Assembly: GCA_965204565.1 (NCBI GenBank)
Contig: CBDBEU010000004.1
Location: 879,685-943,684 of the forward strand
Reading direction: 5' to 3'
DNA length: 64,000 bases
Source: CBDBEU01 sp965204565
Lineage (GTDB): Bacteria > Pseudomonadota > Alphaproteobacteria > Rhizobiales > TMED25
Positions within the stretch are counted from its first letter, which is position 1, and the number at the start of each line of letters is the position of its first letter. The notes beneath the pieces were generated by a model. It was given only the letters and a program-made list of their open reading frames with translations, did no database searches and was not told the DNA's origin. The position numbers and the translations under genes are program-made. Shown here in pieces: positions 7,590 through 16,885 of this stretch.

Positions 7590-9407
7590 ATGCCGCAATT
7601 CACCACGCGTCCTGAAATTGTCGGAACTTTCGGCGTAGCCACCTCAACCCATTGGCTCGCCAGTCAGTCGGCTATGCGTATGCTTGAGATCGGTGGCAAT
7701 GCGTTTGACGCGGCAGTGGGCGGCGCGTTTGTTTTGCATGTCGCCGAGCCCAATCTCAATGGTCCATTCGGCGATGTGCCGATCATCATTCATGATGCCG
7801 ACGAGAATAGGCAGCGTGTGTTGTGCGGCCAGGGCCCGGCGCCTGCAGAGGCTTCGATTGAAACATTCGCCAATCTCGGTGTCACCGACGTTATTCCCGG
7901 CAATGGCCTTCTGGCGGCAGCAGTGCCCGGTGCGGTCGATGCTTGGCTGATGCTGGCAGAGGAGTATGGCAAGCTTGATCTGGCGACCGTTCTTGCGCCC
8001 GCAATTCACTATGCGAGCAAGGGTGTGCCGCTGGCATTGAGAGTGTGCGAGACGATCGCGGTGCACAAGGCACTTTTTGAAACATATTGGCCGACTTCCG
8101 CGGCAGTTTTTTTGCCGGGTGGCGAGGTGCCCAAGCCCGGTGCGCTGTTTCGCAACGAGGCGCTGGGGATTACCTACCAAAGGTTGGTGGACGAGGCTTG
8201 CGGGGCGAGGGGGCGGGTCAGGCAGTTCCGGGCAGCACGCGCGCAATGGTCGCGAGGCTTTGTCGCCGAGATAGTTGATCAGTGGTGCCGGACAGCAAGA
8301 GTAATGGACCACACCGGCCGTGAAAATGCGGCACTTCTCACTGGCGCAGACATGGCCGACTGGTCGGCTCATTTCGAAGATCCGCTCGGTTTCGACTATT
8401 GCGGGCACCGAGTTCTCAAATGCGGCCCATGGAGCCAGGGCCCGGTCATGTTGCAGACGCTGGCATTGGTCGAGGGATTCGACCTTGACCGCATGCATCC
8501 GGCGAGCGACGCATTCGTTCACACATTGGTTGAGGCGATGAAACTCGCCTTTGCCGACCGAGACACGTTTTATGGCGACCCGGATGTCGTGAAGGTGCCG
8601 CTCGAAACGCTGCTTGGTGCGGCCTACAATCAAGGCCGGCGGGGAATGATCGGCGATCAGGCGTCGGGCGAGTATCGGCCCGGATCGATCGATGGTTTTG
8701 GATTGGCACCTGACTATGAGGCAGCTTGCGGCCGTGCGGAGCTTGCCGAAGAATTGGCAGCACGCGGCGGCGGCGAACCCACTTTGGCACGAACTCCAGT
8801 CGATGCCGACAGCGCCTCCATGGGTGACACTTGCTACATCTCGGTGATCGATTGCGATGGCGATATGGTCTCGGCGATGCCGTCTGGTGGCTGGTTGCCG
8901 AGTTCACCTGCAATCCCCGAAATCGGTATGCCACTCGGTACGCGCCTGCAAATGGCACGGCTCGATGAGCGCGCGCCTGCCGCGCTCAGACCCGGGGTGC
9001 GACCGCGTACCACGCTCACGCCAACCATGGTGCTGCGCGATGAGGGCTCGCCCTGTCTCTGCCTCGGTACACCGGGTGGTGACGGCCAGGACCAATGGCA
9101 GACAATCTGTCTGCTGCGGTTGCTTCATCATGGGTTGAACCTGCAGGAGGCGATCGATGCACCCAGTTTCCATTCAGATCATTTCCCGAGTTCGTTTTAT
9201 CCGCGTCATGCTATTCCCCGCCGCCTTGTTATCGAAAACAGGTTCGGTGGCGACGTGCTGGCGGCGCTCGATAGCCGCGGCCATGATGTCGCGTCATCGG
9301 AAGGCTGGTCGGAGGGGCGGCTTTGCGCAGCTAGCCAGTCGCCGGATGGCCTGCTGAGGGCGGCAGCCAATCCGCGTGGCATGCAGAATTATGCGGTTGG
9401 GCGCTAG
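7590..9407 (+). CDS. Gamma-glutamyltransferase family protein
   Basis: This is a 605-residue N-terminal-nucleophile hydrolase of the gamma-glutamyltranspeptidase family. The N-terminal chain shows FGVATSTHWLASQSAMRMLE and GGNAFDAAVGGAFVLHVAEP. The autoprocessing site follows ADSASMGDTCYISVID, with the Thr of DTCY as the expected nucleophile. The small chain then has GDMVSAMPSGGW, RPRTTLTPTMVL and GTPGGDGQDQWQ. Some members act on glutathione, others on cephalosporins or other gamma-glutamyl amides; the divergent DTCY and PGGDGQ motifs place this in the non-canonical branch. No signal peptide is evident, so it is probably cytoplasmic. The ATG has a modest upstream site (AGCAGGA). Confidence 0.88.
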   Translation: MPQFTTRPEIVGTFGVATSTHWLASQSAMRMLEIGGNAFDAAVGGAFVLHVAEPNLNGPFGDVPIIIHDADENRQRVLCGQGPAPAEASIETFANLGVTDVIPGNGLLAAAVPGAVDAWLMLAEEYGKLDLATVLAPAIHYASKGVPLALRVCETIAVHKALFETYWPTSAAVFLPGGEVPKPGALFRNEALGITYQRLVDEACGARGRVRQFRAARAQWSRGFVAEIVDQWCRTARVMDHTGRENAALLTGADMADWSAHFEDPLGFDYCGHRVLKCGPWSQGPVMLQTLALVEGFDLDRMHPASDAFVHTLVEAMKLAFADRDTFYGDPDVVKVPLETLLGAAYNQGRRGMIGDQASGEYRPGSIDGFGLAPDYEAACGRAELAEELAARGGGEPTLARTPVDADSASMGDTCYISVIDCDGDMVSAMPSGGWLPSSPAIPEIGMPLGTRLQMARLDERAPAALRPGVRPRTTLTPTMVLRDEGSPCLCLGTPGGDGQDQWQTICLLRLLHHGLNLQEAIDAPSFHSDHFPSSFYPRHAIPRRLVIENRFGGDVLAALDSRGHDVASSEGWSEGRLCAASQSPDGLLRAAANPRGMQNYAVGR

Positions 9408-9423
9408 AGCATGTCCAAGACAT

Positions 9424-10308
9424 CTAGAAACCGAGGCGAGTGAGCGTGCGGTCAATGCGGTGGAGATATGCGGGACCTGAAAGGATCGCATGCTGCAATA
9501 GCGGCACAATCAAATAGATATCGCGGCGCCGGGGCAAAAAGTCGGGTGAAATCGGGCAAATCAAGTGATAGGCATCAAAGAAGGCGCGTCCGAATGTGCC
9601 ATGCAAAGTCACATAGGCGAGTTCGTATTCCGGGTGACCTGCAAACACCGCTGGATCGACAAAGGCGCGGAGCTGTGCACCCTGAGTGAGGATATTGCCG
9701 GACCAGACGTCGCCATGCAAAAGCGCGGGGTACCGCGGCTCTTCAAGCAGATGTTCCAGATTCTGGGCGAGACGCTCAAGCCGGGAGGTGAATGCCTGGT
9801 CGATCAATTTCCCTTCCCCGGCGCGAGAAGCATAGTGAAGGAGACGTTGGTCGCGGAAAAACCCGATCCAGTCTGCAGTCTGATGGTTTGGTTGGAGGAG
9901 GGCACCAAACTGGGTGGCATAAGAATAGCCGAATTGATCGCTCCTGACCTGATGCAGTGCCGCTAGGGCTTCGGCAGCTGTGCGTTCGTGTATCGGACGC
10001 AATTGAACATGATCGTGTTCGATCCACTCGGTGACGAGTACGTCCTTGGTGGTAGCCAGAACTTGCGGTATTGGCTGGCCGGCTCGTCGCAAATCGGCAA
10101 GCATGCGCGCCTCGATTTCAAGATGATCTTCGAGGGATGCCTTGCCGGATTTCACTGCGGCATAACCGCTGCCGGTATCAGCGCGATATACGGTCAACCC
10201 CCAATTACCGGCAACCGGCGTGAGTTTCGCTTGCGGTACATTCAATAACCTGGCGACCTTGGCCGAGAGGTGCTTCAGGCTTGGCGGTGATCCTTTATGT
10301 GTGTTCAT
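9424..10308 (-). CDS. Fructosamine-kinase/phosphotransferase family protein
   Basis: This 294-residue protein has the small-lobe/large-lobe arrangement of fructosamine-3-kinase and related aminoglycoside-phosphotransferase folds. The nucleotide lobe includes GSGYAAVKSGKASLEDHLEI with the ATP-contacting Lys. The hinge is VTEWIEHDHVQL. The catalytic loop is ALLHGDVWSGNILTQG with Asp as base, and FVDPAVFAGHPEYELAYV holds the metal-binding DP(A). Fructosamine kinases phosphorylate glycated amines so that they fall apart; the true substrate here is unknown. It converges on the gamma-glutamyltransferase gene with a 16-bp gap. Confidence 0.85.
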   Translation of the reverse strand: MNTHKGSPPSLKHLSAKVARLLNVPQAKLTPVAGNWGLTVYRADTGSGYAAVKSGKASLEDHLEIEARMLADLRRAGQPIPQVLATTKDVLVTEWIEHDHVQLRPIHERTAAEALAALHQVRSDQFGYSYATQFGALLQPNHQTADWIGFFRDQRLLHYASRAGEGKLIDQAFTSRLERLAQNLEHLLEEPRYPALLHGDVWSGNILTQGAQLRAFVDPAVFAGHPEYELAYVTLHGTFGRAFFDAYHLICPISPDFLPRRRDIYLIVPLLQHAILSGPAYLHRIDRTLTRLGF

Positions 10309-10344
10309 TGGTGGCGGGGACGATTACAGGCATTGAGGGAATGC

Positions 10345-11443
10345 TTTAACCGACATTCACGGGATGACGGCCATCGTCGAGTTGATATTGCCTCCACGGG
10401 CGGACATCTGCAACTCCGGACCATCGTCGTGGGGATCGAGGAACATCGAGAACGGTGACGCCGGCGTATATCGCGCCGGGATTGCCGATTTCGTCGTCAT
10501 CGGGACACGTTCGCCCGGATGCCGTTCGACCCTGGCGACGACCCGACGCTTCTTGTCCCATGAGCCTGCCCGATGTCTGAAGCCGGCATGGGTGCGGATC
10601 ATGTGATCGGGTGGGCGGCCGACCGGTCGGGTCGGCTTTGAGACGGATCGTATACCGATCGCCCTCGGCCTCCGGAAACTCATGGATTCCGGTGCGGCGA
10701 AGGCGGCATCGCCTCGGAAACAGCGGCGCAGGTCTCGTTCCCGGTAACGCTCGAAGGCGGGTTGCAGAACGCCGGATCGCCGAACCGATTGAACACAAAC
10801 AGTGGATGGCAGCGGGTGCAGGCGAAGTGTCCATTCCAGGCGGCACCCTTCTGATCGCCATGGAATCCATGGCGAGCAGGATGGCCCTGGGCGGATGCCG
10901 CGCGTGCACCCGGTCAATCCATTGCCCCGACAGATCGGTCGGTGCGGGGAGGTTCTCGTCACCGGCAAGGAACTCCGTCTCCAATCGCCCCATCCGGCCG
11001 GCGCATGCGGCCTGCCCGGCTACGGCGCGCCCGCCGACAATCCATCGCATTGCGGGATCGCGTCCCGGGCGGTCGGCGTCGTTTACGTCCTCATAGCCAC
11101 CGAGGCGGCCGAAGACGGATTGGCGAAACAATCCCGTCATCGCGTGCCGACCGTTCTTGCCGGTGCGCGGATCGACAGGCTGATGGCCGGCCATGTCCGT
11201 CAAGCCGAGCGCGTCATCAGGCTCGCGGCAGGCCGGCCATCCGGCGTTGGCGGTGATTCCGGAACCGTGGAACGCGAGCTTCAGGCGGCGGTCGAAACCG
11301 AGCCGAAGAGGCACATCAACCGGTTCACCCGCCGGGTTCGCCATATGCCGCGCCCCAAAATGCGCTCAAGACATTGGTTCTCGTGATAGAATCAACGATC
11401 AATCACATCAATCAATAGAGCCATATGGGAAATGCGGGTTTAA
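10345..11443 (-). mobile_element. IS1380-family element, copy 1, with target duplication
   Basis: The element proper covers 10350-11438 (1089 bp). It is flanked on both sides by TTTAA (10345-10349 and 11439-11443), the kind of TTAA-containing duplication expected of IS1380. Its ends are imperfect inverted repeats (CCGACATTCACGGGATG and, reversed, CCCGCATTTCCCATATGG). Full IS1380 elements are about 1.6 kb, so internal deletions have removed about a third. It is inserted just upstream of the broken ppk2 gene. Copies 2, 3 and 4 near 32, 44 and 59.7 kb share its sequence. Confidence 0.85.
10360..11344 (-). pseudogene. IS1380 transposase with internal deletions
   Basis: The N-terminal half is well kept: GITANAGWPACREPDDALGL, VDPRTGKNGRHAMTGLFRQS, then GYEDVNDADRPGRDPAMRWI. 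The catalytic region is badly cut. The segment after LAMDSMA, which in relatives leads to HGxQEGxxWNGHFG, is missing, and the rest jumps to scraps such as FRGDAAFA and YTIRLKAD in other frames. The C-terminal third is absent. It is not functional. Confidence 0.8.
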
Positions 11444-11469
11444 AATGACCGATCCTGACAGGCCAATCC

Positions 11470-12361
11470 ATGGAGAATTGCGTGGCCAAAAATAACGACA
11501 ATGGCAAGGCCGGTGGATCTGCCTCAAAGAATCGGCGATTCTATATCGATGCGTTGAAGCTTCCCGATCGGATTGCCGACAAGGCATTCGGAAGTGGCGG
11601 TTATCCTTATGGTGAGAAGCTTGCACGCAAGAAATATGAGCGAGAGCTTCTGGCATTGCAGATTGAGCTTGCCGAGGTGCAGGGCTGGGTCGCAAAGACC
11701 GGCGAGAGCATTGTGATCGTTTGGGAGGGCCGCGATGCCGCAGGCAAAGGCGGGCACGATCAAGCGTTTCACCCAGCACCTCAATCCTAGAATGGTACGA
11801 ATTGTAGCGCTGCCCAAGCCGACCGGCCGCGAACGCGGTCAGTGGTATTTTCAGCGCTATGTGGATCAATTGCCGACCTCTGGAGAGATCGCATTGTACG
11901 ACCGGTCCTGGTACAACCGTGCTGGTGTTGAGCCGGTGCCGGGGCTTTGCTCAGCCGAACAGACCGCCGAATTTCTTGATGAAGCACCTAAATTTGAGGC
12001 GATGCTGGTTCGCTCAGGTCTAAGGGTTTTCAAATTCCGGCTGACAATAGGACGCGAGGAACAGTTGCGCCGGCTCCATGCGCGCCGTCACGATCCGCTC
12101 AAGCATTGGAAGCTGAGTCCGATCGACCTGCTCGCCATTGAGAAATGGGACGACTACGCGCGCGCCCGACAAACCATGTTCGCGTCCACCGATTCCGCGA
12201 TTGCGCCCCGGGTTGTGGTCAAGACCAACGACAAACGCCGCGGGCGGTTGAACTGCATCAGCCATGTTTTGAATTCACTTGATTACTCGCACAAGGATCG
12301 AGACGCCATTGGTGAAATTGATCCCGCTATCGTTGGCTCTGCATTTCAGGACATTGGCTGA
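11470..12361 (+). pseudogene. ppk2: Polyphosphate kinase 2 family, single-base frameshift
   Basis: PPK2 enzymes transfer phosphate between polyphosphate and nucleotides. The first frame (ATG 11470) carries YEKELL-like helices and the Walker A region IVIVWEGRDAAGKGG. The rest, starting TIKRFTQHLNPR, is in the next frame with GQWYFQRYVDQLPTSGEI, ALYDRSWYNRAGVEPVPG (Walker B/lid) and LRRLHARRHDPLKHWKLSP. Removing one G from the GGG at about 11748-11750 restores a full-length protein of about 296 residues. The lesion sits directly after the Walker A lysine. IS1380 copy 1 ends only 31 bp before the ATG and may have removed the promoter. A sequencing error in the G run is the alternative explanation. 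Confidence 0.82.
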
Positions 12362-12392
12362 GGTGAGAAGCAGGCATCCACCAAGAGCCAAT

Positions 12393-13403
12393 ATGGTCGG
12401 CAAGCCAAGCGAAGTACCCACGATCGAGCATGTGCATGCTGCTGCTGCGCGACTTGTCGGCAAGGCGGTACTCACACCGCTGCTTTTTTCCCCCTCGCTC
12501 AGCGAACGTTGTTGCCGGCCCGTTTACCTCAAACCGGAGTGTCTGCAACGCACCGGTTCCTTCAAATTTAGAGGAGCATTCAACCGGATTTCACAACTGC
12601 CAGCCGGGCCGGATGCAAATGGCCTGGTCGCCATGTCTTCTGGCAACCACGCGCAGGGCGTGGCGGCAGCTGCGGCAATCTGCGGGCATTCGGCAACCAT
12701 TGTGATGCCCTCTGACGCACCTGCCATCAAACTTCAGAACACGCGCGCTCTGGGCGCATCAATAGTTACATATGATCGCCAGAACCAGGACCGAGACCGG
12801 ATCGCGCGTGAGATCGTGGAAGAGAGTGGGGGCATTCTGGTGACGCCATTTGATGATCCCGATATCATTTCGGGGCAGGGCACGGTCGGGCTCGAAATCG
12901 CGCAAGACGCGGAGAATCTTGGCGTTCACCTTGAGACGGTGGTGATCCCGGCAGGCGGCGGTGGCCTTGCGGCCGGTACATCACTGGCGATCAAAGCACT
13001 GTCACCTGATACAGAGGTGTTTGTCGCTGAGCCTCAGGAGTTTGACGATCATGCGCGATCGTTGATTGCAGGGGAGCGGTGCGTAAATAAAAAGATGTCG
13101 GGTTCGATCTGTGATGCGCTCCTGGCGTTGTCGCCCGGGGAACTCACATTCGAGATCAATCGCAAAACACTGACCGGTGGTGTTGTCGTCAGTGACACCG
13201 AAACGGCGAACGCGGTAGGCTTGGGTTTTCGCGATTTAAACTTGGTGATCGAGCCTGGGGGTGCTGTAGCTCTGGCGGCCGTTCTTGAGGGTAAACTGCC
13301 ACATGGCAAGGGCGCAGTCGTCATCGTGATTTCGGGTGGCAATATAGATGCTGCGTTGTTCTGCCGGCTAGTTGGAACCGATCAGGAAAAGAGCGCCTCG
13401 TAG
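12393..13403 (+). CDS. Threonine/serine dehydratase-like PLP enzyme
   Basis: This is a 336-residue fold-type II PLP enzyme of the threonine dehydratase/serine racemase family. The PLP lysine is in TGSFKFRGAFNRI. SSGNHAQGVAAAA binds the substrate carboxylate, and the phosphate-binding loop is PAGGGGLAAG. SGGNID near the C-terminus supports the PLP ring. There is no C-terminal ACT regulatory domain, as in catabolic or racemase-type members, so feedback control by isoleucine is not expected. ATG 12393 is chosen because upstream codons overlap the end of ppk2. It overlaps the convergent cheZ gene by 22 bp. Confidence 0.88.
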   Translation: MVGKPSEVPTIEHVHAAAARLVGKAVLTPLLFSPSLSERCCRPVYLKPECLQRTGSFKFRGAFNRISQLPAGPDANGLVAMSSGNHAQGVAAAAAICGHSATIVMPSDAPAIKLQNTRALGASIVTYDRQNQDRDRIAREIVEESGGILVTPFDDPDIISGQGTVGLEIAQDAENLGVHLETVVIPAGGGGLAAGTSLAIKALSPDTEVFVAEPQEFDDHARSLIAGERCVNKKMSGSICDALLALSPGELTFEINRKTLTGGVVVSDTETANAVGLGFRDLNLVIEPGGAVALAAVLEGKLPHGKGAVVIVISGGNIDAALFCRLVGTDQEKSAS

Positions 13404-14401
13404 TCTTTTTCGCTCAACTGCGGCAAATCGGTAAAATCTTCGGGACTGGTCTCGTCAGATTGCTTGGCAGAGCCGTTTGAATCCTGGGCTGCATCTTTTG
13501 CCGGCTCAACTTCGCCAAAGAAGACATCATCATCCGCGCCATCTTCCACCTCGCTGTCGGCAGCAAACTCGGCGTTCTTGGGTGTTGCCGTGGTTGGTGG
13601 AGTGTCTTCACCATCGCCGATATTTGTGATGATGCCGGTCACTTCGTGCAGTTCCCGGTTTTCCGCAATGTCATCCGTGAGGGTAACCTTATCCATTTCA
13701 GCGATCATGCGGTCGACTGAATCCTGATCCACCCCCTCGCCATCGCGTGCAGGACCGTTCAGGAGTAATTTGTCTTCGCATGCCTGTGTAGTGGGGGCTT
13801 CGGTGTCCGACGTCGTCGTATCACCGGACCACAATCGGTCCATGGCATTGATGCGGTTTTCGAGAGATTGCAGAACCTGCACGACCCTGGTGGTGCGCTG
13901 CCCGGTTATGTCCTGGAACGAACAGGCGGTGTAAATGTCGGTCACTCGTTCATCCGGTGCATCACAGAATTCAGACGGAGCACCCTGTTCGCAAAGTGTC
14001 CAGGCGAACTCCTGGATCTGCTCGGCCGCACCCAGAATATCGGATGTAGCGGTTTCGGTTGATTCAACAATCGCATTGAGTTCGGCAGTGGCGTCGGCAA
14101 TGTCGTGCTCACTGTTTTCGGGACCGCGGATCGATGCGATCTTCTTCTTTGCGGCAGCAATCTCGTCGGCCGTTTCACAGATAACCCGACGCATGCCGGC
14201 AGATTCGTCTGGCGGAGCAATGCTGGTCTGCAGCTGGTTGATGGCCGCGAGCAGGCCTTCAGTTTCAGCGTGGCGATTGCGCCGCGCGAATTCTCCGAGG
14301 AACCATCGTCCCCGGTCTGTTTCGAGCACGGTGGCTTCGATTTTGTCGTAATCAAGATCATCCGGCGATAACGCGCCTATTGTTTTTGTATTCCCGGTCA
14401 T
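13382..14401 (-). CDS. cheZ: CheZ-family chemotaxis protein phosphatase
   Basis: This 339-residue protein matches alphaproteobacterial CheZ-like phosphatases. Residues ~40-205 form a long helical hairpin, and the signature TACSFQDITGQRTTRVVQVL contains the active-site Asp/Gln pair that dephosphorylates CheY-P. The C-terminal ~120 residues are acidic and disordered. The extreme tail LPQLSEKDYEALFS is the kind of short helix that docks on CheY; this docking role is inferred. No other chemotaxis gene is in the window, so it is either an orphan or linked to a distant cluster. Confidence 0.82.
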   Translation of the reverse strand: MTGNTKTIGALSPDDLDYDKIEATVLETDRGRWFLGEFARRNRHAETEGLLAAINQLQTSIAPPDESAGMRRVICETADEIAAAKKKIASIRGPENSEHDIADATAELNAIVESTETATSDILGAAEQIQEFAWTLCEQGAPSEFCDAPDERVTDIYTACSFQDITGQRTTRVVQVLQSLENRINAMDRLWSGDTTTSDTEAPTTQACEDKLLLNGPARDGEGVDQDSVDRMIAEMDKVTLTDDIAENRELHEVTGIITNIGDGEDTPPTTATPKNAEFAADSEVEDGADDDVFFGEVEPAKDAAQDSNGSAKQSDETSPEDFTDLPQLSEKDYEALFS

Positions 14402-14597
14402 GTGTCAACGCCGGAGCAAGATTCCACCACCAAGCGGAATGGGCTTTGGAGCCTTGGCTGACTTGCGGGAGTTCGATCTCGGCGTCTTGTGGTGCCGCGG
14501 CGGCCTTGTTTGAGGCGGAAGCCCTCGCTGTTCATCTCCGGAATGTGGACATGACGGGTGAGCCGGTCGAGCAGCGCGTCGGCCGGCGCCACAAACG
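14398..14597 (-). mobile_element. IS21-family relic (IstB C-terminus and end)
   Basis: The minus strand from about 14597 reads ALLDRLTRHVHIPEMNSEGF then RLKQGRR, matching the extreme C-terminus of IS21 IstB ATP-binding helper proteins (pattern LLDRLxHxVHIxEMNGESxR). Only about 40 codons of IstB and the IS end remain. It is joined in frame to the truncated symporter, so the insertion or a later deletion removed the symporter 3' end. Confidence 0.65.
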
Positions 14598-14883
14598 ACG
14601 CACCCGACATCCGGTCGGCTGCCGTCGCCATGCCATTGAACACCGGCGGAACTTCACGCCCGGCCACATAATACGCACCAACCTGCATGGTGCGCGACAG
14701 CCGGTCGATGCCGGCATAGATGACAATGGTGAATGCCACGAACAGGATACCAATCATGTCCGCCCCGACACCCGGCTGTTCCAGCACCGCCATGAGAAAA
14801 ATGAAGCCAATAAATCCACCTGTATACATCCCGTAGATCTTGGGCAGATTACCGATGAAGTCGCTTCTGCCGTTTTCTGCCAT
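14597..14883 (-). pseudogene. Sodium:solute symporter (ActP/VC_2705-like) N-terminal fragment
   Basis: It starts at ATG 14883 with MAENGRSDFIGNLPKIYGMY. It keeps two membrane segments (FIGFIFLMAVLEQPGVGADM and IGILFVAFTIVIYAGIDRLS) and the AYYVAGREVPPVFNGMATAA motif of this symporter subfamily, then runs into IS21 IstB sequence after MSGASFVA. About 95 of ~550 residues remain. Such symporters import acetate-like solutes with a small DUF4212 partner, which lies directly upstream. Confidence 0.75.
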
Positions 14884-15150
14884 GTGCCCTGCTCCTCGCC
14901 GCGCAGATTGAATTCGTCGCCAATCCGGTCTTGCAGCCGATTGAGGAAAAATCAGCACCACGAAGATGGCAAGAGAACCCTGGACGGCCATGTCGTATCC
15001 AACTGGAAAGCCCGGGAGCGACATTGCGTTCAGATCCTTGGCAACCCGGTGAACGACAATGGCGAATATGAACCACGGCACCGGTAGGGTGACCATCAGG
15101 GTGCGGGTTTCGGCCCAACGACCTTCCATTCGCGCGCGAATCGTTTGTAT
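14880..15150 (-). pseudogene. DUF4212 small symporter subunit, frameshifted
   Basis: Residues PWFIFAIVVHRVAKDLNAMS and YDMAVQGSLAIFVVLIF form the two membrane helices of DUF4212 proteins, the small subunit encoded before VC_2705-type symporters. After VVLIF the frame is lost. In another frame the cytoplasmic tail NRLQDRIGDEFNLRGEEQG continues to the symporter start codon. At least one frameshift is needed, so the gene is broken, like its partner. Confidence 0.7.
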
Positions 15151-15214
15151 CGGTTTCAGGCCTTTATCTCCTCCCGCGGATGTTTCCGCATGGCATGACG
15201 TTTTGCGTCCCGAT

Positions 15215-15988
15215 TTGATTCGTTCGATACGGGTTCGCAAAGGTCAGTTAAGACGCTTGCTCACACACGCACGATTAGACCGTTGGCGAGTATCCGGGAC
15301 AGGCTGGAACGTGGCCTGGACAGCAAGAAACGGCGCACATGGCCTTTGGCGCAATCGGCGACGCGCATTGGCGATCGGGTTCGACAACAGCCCGATACCC
15401 ACGCTCGATACGCCGGCCGAATTCAACCGCATCCGCGCTGCCCATGTCGCCCGGACCGCCCTTTACGGTTATCTGAAAACCCGAACGGGCATCCGCTATC
15501 CGGCTATTTTTCAGGATGATCGATTTACCGTGTCGATCAACCTTTCGAAGTCTCGGATGTTCGCCGCTTGCCTCGCTGATCCGACCGGCTTCGCAACTGC
15601 GCCTGTGGCACGCGACAGCGATATATCGAGCGATGAAAATGCCGCCTTTGCGCGCGTCTGTTATGGTGAGGCCCTCGGCCGGACGGCATCGGAAAGCACA
15701 CTCCGGATCGATCCGGCTGAGGCCACCGCCCGGTTTGCCGAATGTTGCAGTGCCGTCAACCGGGGCCCGGCGGCCATCGGCGAGGCCGCATTTACCCAGA
15801 GCCCCGAGGCATCAATCGAGTCGGCGCTGATTGACGATGAACTCAAACAGTACGATACCGAAATCGTCGGTAATTTGATCCGGTTCCGCTGGCGCGATGT
15901 GCGTGATCAACTGAAAAGACGGCTTGATGCAGACGCGCCGGGCATCGCACGGACGGGTGAAGCCGAAACACCTCCGACATGCGCATGA
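15215..15988 (+). CDS. Uncharacterised protein, possibly with a damaged 5' end
   Basis: An open frame of about 257 codons ends at 15988. I do not recognise the family. The part from about residue 70 onward looks like a real folded protein: FNRIRAAHVARTALYGYLKT, FQDDRFTVSINLSKSRMFAA, then a helical C-terminus, IGNLIRFRWRDVRDQL-like. The first ~60 codons are Arg-rich and less convincing, and a neighbouring frame (15283 onward, LASIRDRLERGLDSKK) looks equally protein-like, so the true N-terminus may be in that frame with a frameshift near 15370. TTG 15215 is a nominal start. It precedes tRNA-Lys by 170 bp. Confidence 0.45.
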   Translation: MIRSIRVRKGQLRRLLTHARLDRWRVSGTGWNVAWTARNGAHGLWRNRRRALAIGFDNSPIPTLDTPAEFNRIRAAHVARTALYGYLKTRTGIRYPAIFQDDRFTVSINLSKSRMFAACLADPTGFATAPVARDSDISSDENAAFARVCYGEALGRTASESTLRIDPAEATARFAECCSAVNRGPAAIGEAAFTQSPEASIESALIDDELKQYDTEIVGNLIRFRWRDVRDQLKRRLDADAPGIARTGEAETPPTCA

Positions 15989-16157
15989 CGGCTTCGCACG
16001 CCATCTCCGCTTTTACAGACATCGCATGGGCAATGAACTCTATCCGCCCACACCGGCAGCGCGGCAAGCAGCCGGCATTCACATCACCATTTGCCCTTGC
16101 CGCAATGATTGGTGAAATTCCGGGAGGCCCGTGTCATAATGCGACGGTCACCCTTGG

Positions 16158-16233
<76 letters not shown>

Positions 16234-16502
16234 GGTATTTCAAGGAGTTGGAGAAAAATGTTCGGCTGACCACCCTGGAACGCCCCGCTAAAGCAACCAG
16301 AAAGCAACAAACAGCGGTCGCGGCAGGGTGTTTAGTGTCCGTGAAGAACGCAAGTAGAGCGTGGACACAAATGAAAGAGAGTGTGGCCAAAGGCCGCGAT
16401 CACCTTTTAATGCCCCGCGGGAACCTGCACAAATTCACTCAAAATATCGTGGTAGAGTTCACAGATCTTTACACTCAAAAAAGGGCAGCATATCATTCCA
16501 CC

Positions 16503-16720
16503 ATGAAAACTTTATTGATCATACCTCTGCTGCTGTCACTCATCTCATTTCCCGGTTGAAGCGCGGATCTTGATAAAGGTGTTGTTGCTTTGCGAACGGC
16601 GACTTTGCGACTGCACTCAAAGAATGGACACCCCTTGCCGAACAGGGGGATGCCCCTGCCCAAGTCTATCTGGGTCAGATGTATGCCACTGGAGAGGGTG
16701 TCCTGCAGGATGCCGCGCCT
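16503..16720 (+). pseudogene. Sel1/TPR-repeat secreted protein, N-terminal relic
   Basis: ATG 16503 starts a signal peptide (MKTLLIIPLLLSLISFPG) and then meets an in-frame TGA at 16557-16559. Beyond it SADLDKGVVA continues. After one missing T in a T run near 16590, a neighbouring frame reads GDFATALKEWTPLAEQGDAP and AQVYLGQMYATGEGV, a typical first Sel1 repeat. The rest of the gene is absent. Sel1 proteins are periplasmic or secreted scaffolds. The region 16234-16502 between the tRNA and this relic holds nothing I can recognise. Confidence 0.6.
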
Positions 16721-16885
16721 GCCGATCATCGACGCCGGCGGGTTCAGGAAGGCGCCAAGGGAAAGGCGGGCGGGCCAGGAATCGCTGGATTCGTAGCGGA
16801 GAACGGCCTTGCGGGAAGCATGCAATCGAGCGATCGGAGATCGAATTCGATCATTAATCTCAAGACAACCGACCGGAGCCAAACG

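Noticed and set aside
7644..8633. 329-codon minus-strand ORF opposite the gamma-glutamyltransferase gene
   Set aside because: It is a mirror frame of a clear gene with no recognisable motif.
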